Source: Hominimerdicola alba (GTDB lineage Bacteria > Bacillota > Clostridia > Oscillospirales > Ruminococcaceae). From it: DNA of 64,000 nucleotides. The position numbers and the translations under genes were made by a program. A model generated the notes under the pieces. It ran no database searches and had not been told where the DNA came from. It saw only the letters and a list, made by a program, of their open reading frames with translations. The stretch is from positions 62,001-126,000 of the forward strand of contig NZ_FOAT01000008.1 of the NCBI RefSeq assembly GCF_900109655.1. The letters are read 5' to 3'. Positions 44,550 through 53,945 of the stretch are shown piece after piece (positions within the stretch are counted from its first letter, which is position 1; the number at the start of each line of letters is the position of its first letter).

Positions 44550-46220
44550 TCAGAACAATCCGTAGATATTACCCTTATTGTCGCAGTCGATGTTGTTGGC
44601 AGCAGGCACCTTGGGCAGACCGGGCATGGTCATGATATCACCTGTGTAAGCCACAACAAATCCTGCACCCGCCGATACTCTCAGGTCGCGGACAGTTATC
44701 TCAAAGCCCTCGGGCTTGCCCAGCTTAGCAGGGTCGTCCGAAAGCGAATACTGTGTCTTCGCTACACAGACTGGGATATCACCGTAGCCCAGATCATTGA
44801 TCTCTTTCAGTGCCTTTTCAGCCTGAGCGGTGAAAATAACGCCGTCAGCGCGGTATATCTCCTTGGCGATTATGCCAAGCTTTTCCTTGATAGGCAGCTT
44901 TTCATCGTAAAGAGGCTTGAAGTTGCTCTCGTTATTTTCGATTGTAGCAACGACCTTTTCAGCCAGATCAGTGCCGCCCTTGCCGCCGTTTGCAAATATC
45001 TCGGCAAGAGATACCTCAACGCCCATCTCAGCGCAGGTACGCTTGATGACCTCGATCTCAGCCTCGGTATCGCTGGCAAATCTGTTGATAGCCACAACAA
45101 CAGGCACACCGAACTTCTTCATATTCTCGATATGAGTTTTCAGGTTTACAATGCCCTTTTCCAGCGCAGTAACATTCTCAGCAGTCAGATCAGCACGAGC
45201 AACGCCGCCGTTGTATTTCAGCGCACGGATAGTAGCGACCAGTACAACGCAGCTTGGCTTGAGTCCCGCAAAACGGCACTTGATATCAAAGAACTTCTCA
45301 GCACCCAGATCAGAACCGAAACCAGCCTCGGTGATGGTGTAATCAGCAAGCTTAAGTGCCAGCTTTGTTGCTCTTACAGAGTTGCATCCATGAGCAATAT
45401 TCGCGAAAGGACCGCCATGTATCAGTGCAGGATTGTTCTCCAGTGTCTGAACCAGATTAGGCTTAAGTGCGTCTTTCAGCAGTGCAACCATAGCGCCGCA
45501 GCCGCCGATATCCTTAGCAAATACGGGCTTGCCGTCAGTTGTGTAAGCTACCAGTATCCTCTCGATACGCTTTTTCAGATCGTCAAGGTCAGCCGCCAGA
45601 CAAAGTATAGCCATTATCTCGGAAGCAACGGTTATCTGGAAAGAATCCTCTCTGGGTATACCGTTTACCTTAGAGCCCAGACCGATGATGATATCTCTCA
45701 GAGCTCTGTCATTCATGTCAAGACATCTCTTGAACATTATTCTTCTCTGATCGATGTGCAGAGGATTGCCCTGCTGCATCGAGTTATCGATCAGCGCACA
45801 AAGCAGATTGTTAGCTGCAGTTATAGCGTGCATATCTCCTGTAAAGTGAAGATTGATATCCTCCATGGGAACAACCTGAGCATATCCGCCGCCAGCAGCG
45901 CCGCCCTTTATGCCGAACACAGGTCCGAGAGAAGGCTCTCTCAGTGCGAGCATTGAATTTTTGCCAATAACGTGCATAGCCTCATTAAGACCTACCGAAA
46001 TAGTAGTCTTGCCCTCACCCGCAGGTGTGGGATTGATTGCAGTTACAAGAATCAGCTTACCGTCGGGCTTGTCCTTGGTCTTTTCATAAAGAGATTCAGA
46101 GAGCTTAGCCTTATAATGACCGTAAGGCTCATACTCCTCCTCGGTTATCCCGAGTTTCTTGGCGATCTCGGAAATTTTCAGCATTTTAGCCTGCTTGGCT
46201 ATCTCGATATCTGACAGCAT
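44550..46220 (-). CDS. fhs: Formate-tetrahydrofolate ligase
   Basis: The 556 aa enzyme makes 10-formyl-THF from formate, ATP and THF. It shows the P-loop TPAGEGKTT (about residue 65), [31 protein letters not shown] in two adjoining segments, and [18 protein letters not shown]. The length is normal. In Clostridia it supplies one-carbon units for purine synthesis or the Wood-Ljungdahl pathway; no other pathway genes are nearby. Confidence 0.96.
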   Translation of the reverse strand: MLSDIEIAKQAKMLKISEIAKKLGITEEEYEPYGHYKAKLSESLYEKTKDKPDGKLILVTAINPTPAGEGKTTISVGLNEAMHVIGKNSMLALREPSLGPVFGIKGGAAGGGYAQVVPMEDINLHFTGDMHAITAANNLLCALIDNSMQQGNPLHIDQRRIMFKRCLDMNDRALRDIIIGLGSKVNGIPREDSFQITVASEIMAILCLAADLDDLKKRIERILVAYTTDGKPVFAKDIGGCGAMVALLKDALKPNLVQTLENNPALIHGGPFANIAHGCNSVRATKLALKLADYTITEAGFGSDLGAEKFFDIKCRFAGLKPSCVVLVATIRALKYNGGVARADLTAENVTALEKGIVNLKTHIENMKKFGVPVVVAINRFASDTEAEIEVIKRTCAEMGVEVSLAEIFANGGKGGTDLAEKVVATIENNESNFKPLYDEKLPIKEKLGIIAKEIYRADGVIFTAQAEKALKEINDLGYGDIPVCVAKTQYSLSDDPAKLGKPEGFEITVRDLRVSAGAGFVVAYTGDIMTMPGLPKVPAANNIDCDNKGNIYGLF

Positions 46221-46280
46221 GACGATCAGTTCCTTTCCTCAACAGCAGCTTTGTTTCACTGCCAAAAATAATACTCTTTA

Positions 46281-46309
46281 ATTATAACACACGACTATTA
46301 AAATTGCAA
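46281..46309 (-). promoter_or_regulatory. Promoter of fhs
   Basis: On the minus strand TTGCAA (46309-46304), a 17-nt spacer and TATAAT (46286-46281) with an extended TGT lie about 60 nt before the ATG. The leader is too short for a THF riboswitch. Confidence 0.72.
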
Positions 46310-46382
46310 GTACTAAATATAACATCAAGGGTATAGCAAAAATGTATATCTGCCCATGTATAAAGAGATATCCCCTGTTTTA

Positions 46383-47138
46383 TCACTTGGGTTCATCTAT
46401 CGTTATAACCACATATCCGCTGTCTTTATCAAGCAGCACCTCTTCACGAAAGTACCCTGTCGAATAGATCACAGCATTTTCAAACTCTTCTCGCCATTTA
46501 TCTTCCCCTTCACCCCATCTGTCTACTAATCCGGAATTTGACAAAAAACCATCGAGCCTAAACTCTGTTTCTTCAAACTCTTCTTCCATACTTATATCAT
46601 CGCAAAGAGCACCATTGTACTTTCTTTCGCAAAAACCGGCGTAGTATTCCTCATACATATCTATCGTTTCTTCATCTGTGCGGAACATCAGACGAGAACC
46701 TGGATATCTGTCATAAATATAACCCTGAGTCAGATATTCATAGTCATCACACTCATCGGGAAGCTTTTTGGGGAAAAGCCTTTTGTAATGCTCCAGTCTT
46801 TCCCCGCTAAATCCGTACACCCCGTGCGCATAATTCAGCCATTTTAAATCATACATACATTTTGTATGATCAAAATGTGAGATCACCATCGATGGCAGAT
46901 ATAACCCCGCCACGCACAAAATCAAAGCGACTCTAAAACAATTCAATATTATACTGCCATATTTTATATCGTAAACATCATCATAAACCTTCCACGTAGC
47001 AATCATAAACACGATCGTCCCCAAAATGCAATAGAATGAGATCCTGGATGTGTTTATACAGATATACCATGCAGGGAACACAAAAAAAGTCAGCAAGAAT
47101 ATTATTACGTTCAATATCTTAAATCCATATTTCTCCAT
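46383..47138 (-). CDS. Unknown membrane protein, paralog A of three
   Basis: The 251 aa protein has three membrane helices near the N terminus (about 9-26, 32-47, 68-86) and an acidic soluble part. Conserved family points are FDHTKCMYDLKWLNYAHGVYGF, KLPDECDDY, CLMFRTDEET-type segment (here SRLMFRTDEET), and the ending DKDSGYVVI. The family is not known to me. AGGAAAGGA precedes the ATG. It is the last of three tandem copies, showing recent gene duplication. Confidence 0.7.
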   Translation of the reverse strand: MEKYGFKILNVIIFLLTFFVFPAWYICINTSRISFYCILGTIVFMIATWKVYDDVYDIKYGSIILNCFRVALILCVAGLYLPSMVISHFDHTKCMYDLKWLNYAHGVYGFSGERLEHYKRLFPKKLPDECDDYEYLTQGYIYDRYPGSRLMFRTDEETIDMYEEYYAGFCERKYNGALCDDISMEEEFEETEFRLDGFLSNSGLVDRWGEGEDKWREEFENAVIYSTGYFREEVLLDKDSGYVVITIDEPK

Positions 47139-47165
47139 TATCGTTTTTTCCTTTCCTGATTTTCC

Positions 47166-47866
47166 CTACGTCAGTATTACCACATATCCGCTGTCTCTGT
47201 CAAGCAGTGCGCCTTTCGGAAAGTGACCGTCTATCCAGTAAAGCTCCGCATTGTCAAACTCTCCGCGTCTGCTTTCATCTGATATTCTTGCCTGTTTTAA
47301 AAACGAATCAAGTCCCTTTATCTTTTCTTCACTATCATCATTTTCCACTCTTATCTCATCACACAATAAGCTGTAGTATTCTGCATAATACTTTATCGTT
47401 TCCTCATCGGTACGAAACATCAGACATGAAGATGCGTGATAATCCTGCGCTAATATACTGCCTTTCGTCACAAATGAGTAGTCCTCGCATTTATCAGGAA
47501 GTTTTTCAGGAAGAAGCTTTTTATAATACTCCGCATTCTTTCCGAAAACTCCGTAGGTGTAATCTAACCGTTTTATATTGTACATACATTTTGTATGATC
47601 AAAACTCAAAAGTACAATCGCAGGCAGGATCAACCCGGAAATGCACAAAAACAAAGCGATCCTAAAATAACGTAAGATTTTCCTGCCGTTTTTTATGCGA
47701 TCAACTTTTTCATAAGTCACCCCGTAGCGATCATAAACACGAGCGTACCCAAAAAGCAATATTGTGATATTCCTATCGTCATTAAGCTGCAAAGGATCCA
47801 CACAGGAAATACATAATTATGTAAGAATATTATTATGTTCACTTTCTTTAAAGTGCTCTTTTTCAT
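47166..47866 (-). pseudogene. Unknown membrane protein, paralog B, frameshifted
   Basis: An ATG at 47866 with AAGGAG upstream opens a frame MKKSTLKKVNIIIFL that aligns with paralog A up to VFMIAT and then stops at TGA. The rest of the protein continues in the other frame (YGVTYEKVDRIKNG to DRDSGYVVILT). The break lies at a run of four Gs (plus strand CCCC 47720-47723); one more G would restore a 233 aa protein. This may be a true inactivation, phase variation or a sequencing error. The region is otherwise intact, which points to a recent event. Confidence 0.75.
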
Positions 47867-47934
47867 AGTTGTTGTCTCCTTATATTTGTTGACTTATATC
47901 ATATCTTACACAAAGTAGTTATCCGTGATTTTTC

Positions 47935-48651
47935 CTATGTCAGTATCACCACGTATCCGCTATCCCTGTCGATCAGGACACCTATCGGGAAGTGTCCGTC
48001 TATCCGATAAAACTCCGCATTATCGAACTCCGCTAACCTGCTTTCATCTAAATCCGACATTATCTCCGCCTTATGTAAAAACTCATCAAACACAGTCTTT
48101 TTCTCACCATTGTCTTCATTTTTCACTCTTACCTCATCGCACAGAACGCCGTAGTGTTCCGCATAATCCTCTATAGTTTCATCATCTGTGCGAAACACGA
48201 GACAAGACGTGGCATGATAAGGAGTCAAAACACCCTCAGTCATATATGAGTAATTCTCACATTTCTCAGGAAGTTTTTCAGGCAAAAGCTTTTTGGTTAT
48301 CTTCTTGTTTTTTTCGTTTATACCTTGTACCCCATAAACATAATCTGCCTTTTTTATATTGTACATACTTTTCGTATCATTGAAATAGAAAAGCACCATT
48401 CCCGGAATATGCAGCACTGCTATCCACAAAAGCAGACAGACGTTCAATTTAATTAATTTTTTCTTACCGTTTTCCACGCTGCTTATATTTCTGTACATTT
48501 TACCGATTCTACGCATACAATGTATCATCCCAATAAACGGAATGAACGATATCCAAAGGGTGCTTATAAAACAACCCAGCCACATAGGGTACACAAAAAT
48601 CCCTATCAAGATTACTATTACGTTCATATCATCAAATGTAAATTTCTTCAT
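47935..48651 (-). CDS. Unknown membrane protein, paralog C of three
   Basis: The 238 aa protein has the same layout as its two neighbours: N-terminal helices (about 9-45 and 70-92), then FNDTKSMYNIKKADYVYGVQG, KLPEKCENYSYMTEG, TSCLVFRTDDETI and the ending IDRDSGYVVILT. It is closest to paralog B. The ATG at 48651 has GGAG about nine bases before it. Function is not known; the shared soluble domain suggests a binding role at the membrane. Confidence 0.7.
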   Translation of the reverse strand: MKKFTFDDMNVIVILIGIFVYPMWLGCFISTLWISFIPFIGMIHCMRRIGKMYRNISSVENGKKKLIKLNVCLLLWIAVLHIPGMVLFYFNDTKSMYNIKKADYVYGVQGINEKNKKITKKLLPEKLPEKCENYSYMTEGVLTPYHATSCLVFRTDDETIEDYAEHYGVLCDEVRVKNEDNGEKKTVFDEFLHKAEIMSDLDESRLAEFDNAEFYRIDGHFPIGVLIDRDSGYVVILT

Positions 48652-48765
48652 AACCAATTTCTCCTTTCTTTCTTGATTTGTATTATATCACACTCAAAAT
48701 TGATTGTCAATACTTTTTTATTGTTTTTCGATATTTATTTTTCGCAAATCAGAATCCGCAAGACA

Positions 48766-48797
48766 TAAAAAAGACCTCCCCGTTTCCGGGAAGGTCT
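48766..48797 (-). terminator. Terminator of the lysine operon
   Basis: A stem GACCT-x-CCC paired with GGG-x-AGGTC (about 48773-48796, one mismatch) is followed on the minus strand by TTTTTTA, 27 nt after the dapB stop. Confidence 0.83.
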
Positions 48798-48823
48798 CAT
48801 ATAAGATATATGTTCAAAAAGAT

Positions 48824-49582
48824 TTAGCTCTCTTTAAGCAGATCGTCCATAGCATACAGACCGGCAGCCTTTCCTTTCAGGAAAACAGCCGCATTTACAG
48901 AGCCAACTGCAAAAACGCTCTTGGAGTGAGCCTCGTGCTTCAAGCTTACTACCTCGTCTCTGCCTGCAAAGATTATCTCATGCTCACCAACGATAGTGCC
49001 GCCGCGAACAGAGTGCATACCGATCTCGTTCTTGCCTCTCTTGGCACGAACAGAGTGCCTGTCGTATGTATAGCTGCATCTGTTGTCCAGCTCTTCATTG
49101 ATAGCATTAGCCAGCATAATAGCTGTACCCGAGGGGGCGTCAAGCTTCTGGTTGTGGTGCTTCTCGATTATCTCAATATCGAACTGGTCGCCCAGTATCT
49201 TTGTAGCCCTGCGCGCAAGATCAGCCAGCAGATTAACACCCAGTGACATATTAAAGGTGAAGAACAGAGGTATCTGTTCAGCAGCCTTTTTGATCTTAGC
49301 AGTCTGTTCCTCATCGTAACCAGTAGTAGCAACTACCAGAGCTGTGCCGTTTGAAAGACAATAGCTCAGAAGATCATCCAGAGTTGAGGGGTGAGAAAAA
49401 TCGATGATAACATCGGGCTTTTCAGCCATATCAGCCACATTTGCAACTATCGGGAAATCCGCATACTGTGCAGTAACCTTGTCAATACCTGCGATGACCT
49501 TGCAGTCATCTCTGCCGCTGATAACATCGGCAATAACTCTGCCCATGTGACCGCAAGCACCGCATATAGCAATATTTGTCAT
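48824..49582 (-). CDS. dapB: 4-hydroxy-tetrahydrodipicolinate reductase
   Basis: The 252 aa reductase acts in lysine and diaminopimelate synthesis. It has the nucleotide-binding N terminus CGACGHMGRVI, IDFSHPSTL, VVATTGYDEEQ and the catalytic IIEKHHNQKLDAPSGTA. It is the third gene behind the lysine riboswitch. Confidence 0.95.
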   Translation of the reverse strand: MTNIAICGACGHMGRVIADVISGRDDCKVIAGIDKVTAQYADFPIVANVADMAEKPDVIIDFSHPSTLDDLLSYCLSNGTALVVATTGYDEEQTAKIKKAAEQIPLFFTFNMSLGVNLLADLARRATKILGDQFDIEIIEKHHNQKLDAPSGTAIMLANAINEELDNRCSYTYDRHSVRAKRGKNEIGMHSVRGGTIVGEHEIIFAGRDEVVSLKHEAHSKSVFAVGSVNAAVFLKGKAAGLYAMDDLLKES

Positions 49583-49616
49583 TTTTTATCAGTCCTTTCG
49601 TTTTTTACGATCAATA

Positions 49617-49647
49617 ACAAAGGGCAGAGCGTTCACCGCTCCGCCCT
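49617..49647 (-). terminator. Hairpin between dapA and dapB
   Basis: Arms AGGGC-A-GAGCG (49621-49631) and CGCTC-C-GCCCT (49637-49647) form a stable hairpin, followed on the minus strand by TTTGTTATTG. The T-run is interrupted, so it may lower rather than end dapB transcription. Confidence 0.42.
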
Positions 49648-49659
49648 CAGAAAGTTCTA

Positions 49660-50556
49660 TTACTTTACAAGTCCCAGCTCAGCCATCTTAGCTCTGAGCT
49701 TCTCGATCTTAGCCTCTTCCATCTTGATAAGGGGCAGACGGCACTCGCCTACCTCCCAGCCCATGAGGTTGAGAGCTTCCTTAACAGGGATAGGGTTAAC
49801 ATCGCAGAACAGACCGTTGCTGTTTGCAAAATCGAGTATCTTGTTCATCTTAGCCTGTGCCTCGGGATACTTGTTCTCCAGACAAAGCTGAGTGATCTCG
49901 TGAGTTTCCTTAGGCATAACGTTGGACAGAACAGAGATAACGCCCTTGCCGCCCAGTGCCATGATGGGAACTATCTGATCGTCATTACCAGAATAGATAT
50001 CCAGATCATCGCCGCAAAGTGCTGCAACTCTAGCTATCTGTGAGATATTGCCGCTTGCTTCCTTAACAGCCACGATGTTCTTTACCTTGGACAGCTCCTT
50101 CAGAGTTTCAGGAGTGATGTTCACACCTGTTCTGGAAGGAACATTGTAAAGGATTATGGGGATATTGATAGCATTTGCGATGGTGGTGTAGTGTACTATC
50201 AGACCCTTCTGAGAGGTCTTGTTGTAGTAAGGTGTGACCAGCAGAACAGCATCAGCACCCAGCTCCTCAGCCTTCTTTGAAAGACCGACAGCATATTCGG
50301 TGTGGTTTGAACCTGTACCTGCGATAACAGGTATCCTGTGGTTTACCTTTTCGATAGCATAACGTATAGCCTCAACGTGCTCATCATCGCCCATTGTAGA
50401 GCTTTCGCCTGTAGTGCCGCAGATGATGATAGCGTCAGTACCCTCAGCTATCTGCCATTCGATAAGCTCACCAAGCTTATCGTAATTGATAGAACCGTCG
50501 GCGTTCATAGGTGTTACGATAGCAACGCCTGCGCCTGTAAAAATGGTATTCTTCAT
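49660..50556 (-). CDS. dapA: 4-hydroxy-tetrahydrodipicolinate synthase
   Basis: The 298 aa TIM-barrel enzyme condenses pyruvate and aspartate semialdehyde. It shows GTTGESSTM, the Tyr in YYNKTSQKG, YNVPSRTG and the Schiff-base Lys in VAVKEASG (about residue 160). AAGGAGAATT precedes the ATG. Confidence 0.96.
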   Translation of the reverse strand: MKNTIFTGAGVAIVTPMNADGSINYDKLGELIEWQIAEGTDAIIICGTTGESSTMGDDEHVEAIRYAIEKVNHRIPVIAGTGSNHTEYAVGLSKKAEELGADAVLLVTPYYNKTSQKGLIVHYTTIANAINIPIILYNVPSRTGVNITPETLKELSKVKNIVAVKEASGNISQIARVAALCGDDLDIYSGNDDQIVPIMALGGKGVISVLSNVMPKETHEITQLCLENKYPEAQAKMNKILDFANSNGLFCDVNPIPVKEALNLMGWEVGECRLPLIKMEEAKIEKLRAKMAELGLVK

Positions 50557-50652
50557 AATAATTCTCCTTGATCGTTAGGACCAATGATCTTCGTTGAAGG
50601 TCTGCCGCGGCGGCATATAACTGCCGCCCGCCGACCATGTAATCTTTATAAA
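50557..50652 (-). other. asd-dapA spacer with GC-rich hairpin
   Basis: The 96-nt spacer holds a GC-rich inverted repeat (about 50605-50633, GCGGCA/TGCCGC with flanking GGC/GCC) without a T-run. It is more like an mRNA-stabilising structure than a terminator. Confidence 0.4.
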
Positions 50653-51738
50653 TTAGTCAAAATAGCCCTTAGCAGCCAGAAGCTCAGCCAGCAGAACAGC
50701 ACCGCCTGCTGCGCCTCTCAGTGTGTTGTGAGACAGGCAAACGAACTTGTAATCATACTGAGTATCTTCTCTCAGTCTGCCGATGGAAACAGCCATGCCG
50801 CCCTCGAGATTTCTGTCGAGCTTAGCCTGAGGTCTGTCGTTCTCCTCGAAGTAGTTCAGGAACTGCTTGGGAGCGGAAGGCAGATTGATCTCCTGAGGAA
50901 CACCAGCGAATTCCTTCCATGTCTGGAGGATCTCTTCCTTGCTGGGCTTGTTCTCAAAGCTTACAAATACAGCAGCGGTGTGACCGTCAGAAACGGGAAC
51001 TCTCAGGCACTGTGCAGTGATAGCGGGAGTTGTAGCGTCAACGATCTTGTCACCCTCTATGTGACCCCAGATCTTCATAGGCTCCTGCTCACTCTTCTCT
51101 TCCTCGCCGCCGATGTAAGGGATAACGTTATCCAGCATCTCAGGCCATGTCTCGAAAGTTCTGCCTGCGCCGCTGATTGCCTGATATGTGCAGGCAAGAG
51201 CCTTTGTTACCTTGTACTTAGCGTGCAGAGGAGCCAGTGCGGGAACATAGCTCTGCAGTGAGCAGTTGGACTTAACAGCGATGAAGCCTCTCTTTGTGCC
51301 CAGTCTCTTTCTCTGGGAAGCGATGATCTCGATGTGCTCAGGGTTGATCTCAGGGATCACCATAGGAACGTCATCGGTATGTCTGTGAGCAGAGTTGTTG
51401 GAAACAACAGGGCACTCAGCCTTAGCGTACTTCTCTTCCAGAGCTCTGATCTCATCCTTCTTCATGTCAACAGCGCAGAATACGAAGTCAACCATAGAAG
51501 CGATCTTCTCTACATCGTCCTCAGCGTTGAGGATAACCATATCCTCCATGGACTTAGGCATAGGATCAGCCAGCTTCCACTTGCTGCCAGCAGCCTCTTT
51601 ATAAGTCTTGCCTGCGCTTCTGGGGGAAGCAGCCAGACATACTACATCGAACCAGGGGTGCTTGTCGAGAAGCAGAGAAAATCTCTGACCTACCATACCG
51701 GTCGCACCGATGATACCTACCTTAAATTTCTTTTCCAT
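50653..51738 (-). CDS. asd: Aspartate-semialdehyde dehydrogenase
   Basis: The 361 aa NADP enzyme reduces aspartyl phosphate. The N-terminal GIIGATGMVGQRF, the catalytic Cys in KSNCSLQSYVPALAPL, and SGAGRTFETWPEM are clear. The length fits the fungal/archaeal-type Asd group found in many Clostridia. AAAGGAG precedes the ATG. It is the first gene after the lysine riboswitch. Confidence 0.95.
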   Translation of the reverse strand: MEKKFKVGIIGATGMVGQRFSLLLDKHPWFDVVCLAASPRSAGKTYKEAAGSKWKLADPMPKSMEDMVILNAEDDVEKIASMVDFVFCAVDMKKDEIRALEEKYAKAECPVVSNNSAHRHTDDVPMVIPEINPEHIEIIASQRKRLGTKRGFIAVKSNCSLQSYVPALAPLHAKYKVTKALACTYQAISGAGRTFETWPEMLDNVIPYIGGEEEKSEQEPMKIWGHIEGDKIVDATTPAITAQCLRVPVSDGHTAAVFVSFENKPSKEEILQTWKEFAGVPQEINLPSAPKQFLNYFEENDRPQAKLDRNLEGGMAVSIGRLREDTQYDYKFVCLSHNTLRGAAGGAVLLAELLAAKGYFD

Positions 51739-51841
51739 AACAAAAAACTCCTTTTCCTCTCACGCTCATCGTCACGATAGCCAAATCAGCTGTTATACCG
51801 CGTCGAAATTTTGCGCAAAACATAAAAAATTGACAAATAAC

Positions 51842-52098
51842 AAAAAAACCGGTTGAAAACCGGCGCATCATACAATATAATAAGAATGTTGGCAAAATAA
51901 ATTTTCCGCCGATAGCACTCCATCATAAAGCCATGATGACAACCGATGACCTATTAAACCATCAGTCAGCAAACGATATCCCACATCGCAGCTTCGGCAG
52001 TTTTACCTTTCACATCGGTCATTCGGCATGGGGTGCTAAGTCCTCGGGAAATATCTCAAAGGACAGACCGTGCTACTCTTTTCAACTGCACCTCTATC
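51842..52098 (-). promoter_or_regulatory. Lysine riboswitch (L-box) with terminator
   Basis: On the minus strand the aptamer runs from GATAGAGGTGC (P1 5' arm 52098-52094 in GATAG) to GTGCTATC (P1 3' arm 51915-51911). Between them lie AAGAGTAGCA, AAAGGTAAAACTGCCGAAG and GGAGTGC, all typical of L-boxes. A terminator follows (CCGGTT/AACCGG arms, 51863-51849, then seven Ts to 51842). Lysine binding should favour the terminator and switch off asd-dapA-dapB. I did not fold the full structure. Confidence 0.88.
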
Positions 52099-52111
52099 TG
52101 TTCTGGAATTA

Positions 52112-52140
52112 AGGATAACACATATTCCGCCGCTTGTCAA
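52112..52140 (-). promoter_or_regulatory. Promoter of the lysine operon
   Basis: On the minus strand TTGACA (52140-52135), a 17-nt spacer and TATCCT (52117-52112) lie directly upstream of the riboswitch aptamer. Confidence 0.72.
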
Positions 52141-52253
52141 TAGAAAGCGCCCATGTTCCGAAAAGTTTTATATGAATTTTCTGTAAATTGTCAGCAAGCA
52201 GCCGCAGATTTTGTACATTACGCGGCATACGATATAAGCAAGGAGAGTTTAAA

Positions 52254-53318
52254 ATGCTAGACCTGAACAACATGAAAAAGTCCGATTTTTTCTATGAGCT
52301 TCCACAGGAACTCATAGCCCAGACCCCCATCGAGCCAAGAAACGCATCAAGGATGCTTTGCCTTGACCGAACCACAGGTGAGGTGGGTCACGACCATTTC
52401 TATAATCTATGCAACCACCTCAAAAAAGGTGACCTGCTGGTACTGAACGATTCACGAGTTCTACCTGCACGTATCTACGGCGAGACCGAGGATACTCACT
52501 CATTCATCGAATTCCTGCTGGTTGAACAGCGGGGCAATCTCGAATGGGAGATACTCTGCCGCCCCGGTAAAAAAGCCCGAGTTGGCAGACGTTTTGTCTT
52601 CGGCAACGGACTTCTCACCGCCGAGATAACCGAAGTTCTTGAAGACGGCAACCGTATAGCCAAATTTGAGTGCAGTGATTCCACCAATTTCTTTGCCGCT
52701 CTCGACGAGATAGGACAGATGCCCCTGCCACCGTACATAACCGAGAAACTCAAAGATAAAGAGCGCTACCAGACAGTATACTCCAACGAGATAGGCTCTT
52801 CTGCAGCCCCAACGGCTGGTCTGCACTTTACTAAAGAACAGCTTGCCGATATAGAAAAAATGGGCGTGAATATCGCCTATGTGACTCTTCATGTTGGTCT
52901 CGGAACTTTCCGTCCTGTAAAGGAAGACAAAGTCCTCGACCACAAAATGCATCGTGAACACTATGAGCTTCCCCAGCGTACCGCTGACCTAATCAACAAG
53001 ACCAAGGCAGAGGGCGGTCGTGTTATCGCAGTTGGAACTACCTCATGCCGCACCCTCGAAAGCGTAGCCGCATTTCATGGTGAGATAAAGCCTTGTGATG
53101 GCTTCACAGAGATATTCATCTACCCGGGCTTTGAATTCAAAGTCCTCGATGGTCTGATAACCAATTTCCACCTACCCGAAAGCACTCTCATCATGCTGGT
53201 ATCCGCTTTTGCAGGATACGAGAATACCATGAATGCTTATAAAATTGCCGTTGAAGAAAAATACAGATTTTTCTCCTTCGGTGATTCAATGTTCATCGCC
53301 AACGGCGCAAACAGCTGA
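52254..53318 (+). CDS. queA: S-adenosylmethionine:tRNA ribosyltransferase-isomerase QueA
   Basis: The 354 aa enzyme transfers the ribosyl part of SAM to preQ1 in tRNA, giving epoxyqueuosine. It has FFYELPQELIAQTPIEPR, LVLNDSRVLPARIYG, the two-part SSAAPTAGLHFT motif and LHVGLGTFRPV. The start ATG at 52254 has AAGGAG nine bases upstream; the longer frame to 52188 has none. It is the only plus-strand gene in this part, with a terminator of its own. No other queuosine genes are in the window. Confidence 0.96.
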   Translation: MLDLNNMKKSDFFYELPQELIAQTPIEPRNASRMLCLDRTTGEVGHDHFYNLCNHLKKGDLLVLNDSRVLPARIYGETEDTHSFIEFLLVEQRGNLEWEILCRPGKKARVGRRFVFGNGLLTAEITEVLEDGNRIAKFECSDSTNFFAALDEIGQMPLPPYITEKLKDKERYQTVYSNEIGSSAAPTAGLHFTKEQLADIEKMGVNIAYVTLHVGLGTFRPVKEDKVLDHKMHREHYELPQRTADLINKTKAEGGRVIAVGTTSCRTLESVAAFHGEIKPCDGFTEIFIYPGFEFKVLDGLITNFHLPESTLIMLVSAFAGYENTMNAYKIAVEEKYRFFSFGDSMFIANGANS

Positions 53319-53328
53319 TAAACAAACA

Positions 53329-53360
53329 GAGCGTATGCTATCAATGCATACGCTCTTATC
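53329..53360 (+). terminator. Terminator of queA
   Basis: A 10-bp stem GAGCGTATGC/GCATACGCTC (arms 53329-53338 and 53346-53355) is followed by TTATCGTTTT. The same two arms occur in the palindrome cluster at 2879-2906. Confidence 0.7.
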
Positions 53361-53381
53361 GTTTTAATCAAGAACTCACTG

Positions 53382-53918
53382 TTATTCGTCTAGCCAAATA
53401 CAGTAGTACTCCTCATCATCGTCCCAAGGTGTGCTCCCGTCATCGGGACCAACATATTTCAGCTGATCTCCCCTAACGATGATCGAACACTGATGCTCAG
53501 GCTCCCAAGGGCAGTCCGCCGTGATGCTGTAACCGATCTCGTCAGTGCCGTCTTCGGGAAGCTCCACATTAAGGTAAGGTCTTGTGAGATACTTCAGTAT
53601 ATCTCCGCCGGATTCAAAATCAGCCACAGCCTTGTCAGTATCCTCGGCAATATCATCGTATATGCCCATTGCCTCCCACTCATTACGCATATAATACATG
53701 AACTTCGCCAGCTTGTCGCGCAGATCAGCCATAAATTCGGTATCATCTTTTAAACGACCATAGTGAGCTACGCATTTCTCAGCATACACGATATCATCAT
53801 CACTTTCACCGTATATGGTAATATCCATCTCACCTTTAAAAAGCGAGTCAGCATCAAACTTGCCGTACAGCCAGCCAAGGCCGTCCTTATCATGGACGAT
53901 ATCTCTAATAGTACTCAT
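53382..53918 (-). CDS. Unknown acidic protein, immunity-like
   Basis: This 178 aa, strongly acidic protein (DDDEEYYCIWLDE at its end) has no signal peptide. Segments such as VYAEKCVAHYGRL, LAKFMYYMRNEW and YLNVELPEDG followed by IGYSITADCPWEPEHQCSIIV resemble DUF6985-type proteins, which are often grouped with immunity proteins. The relation is from memory and not certain. It lies 27 nt downstream of a second small acidic protein. Confidence 0.6.
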   Translation of the reverse strand: MSTIRDIVHDKDGLGWLYGKFDADSLFKGEMDITIYGESDDDIVYAEKCVAHYGRLKDDTEFMADLRDKLAKFMYYMRNEWEAMGIYDDIAEDTDKAVADFESGGDILKYLTRPYLNVELPEDGTDEIGYSITADCPWEPEHQCSIIVRGDQLKYVGPDDGSTPWDDDEEYYCIWLDE

Positions 53919-53945
53919 TATTTTCTCCTTTATCTGTCAAGAAAA

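Noticed and set aside
46221-46280. Possible tetrahydrofolate riboswitch before fhs
   Set aside because: The leader from the mapped promoter to the ATG is only about 60 nt and lacks the required paired elements.
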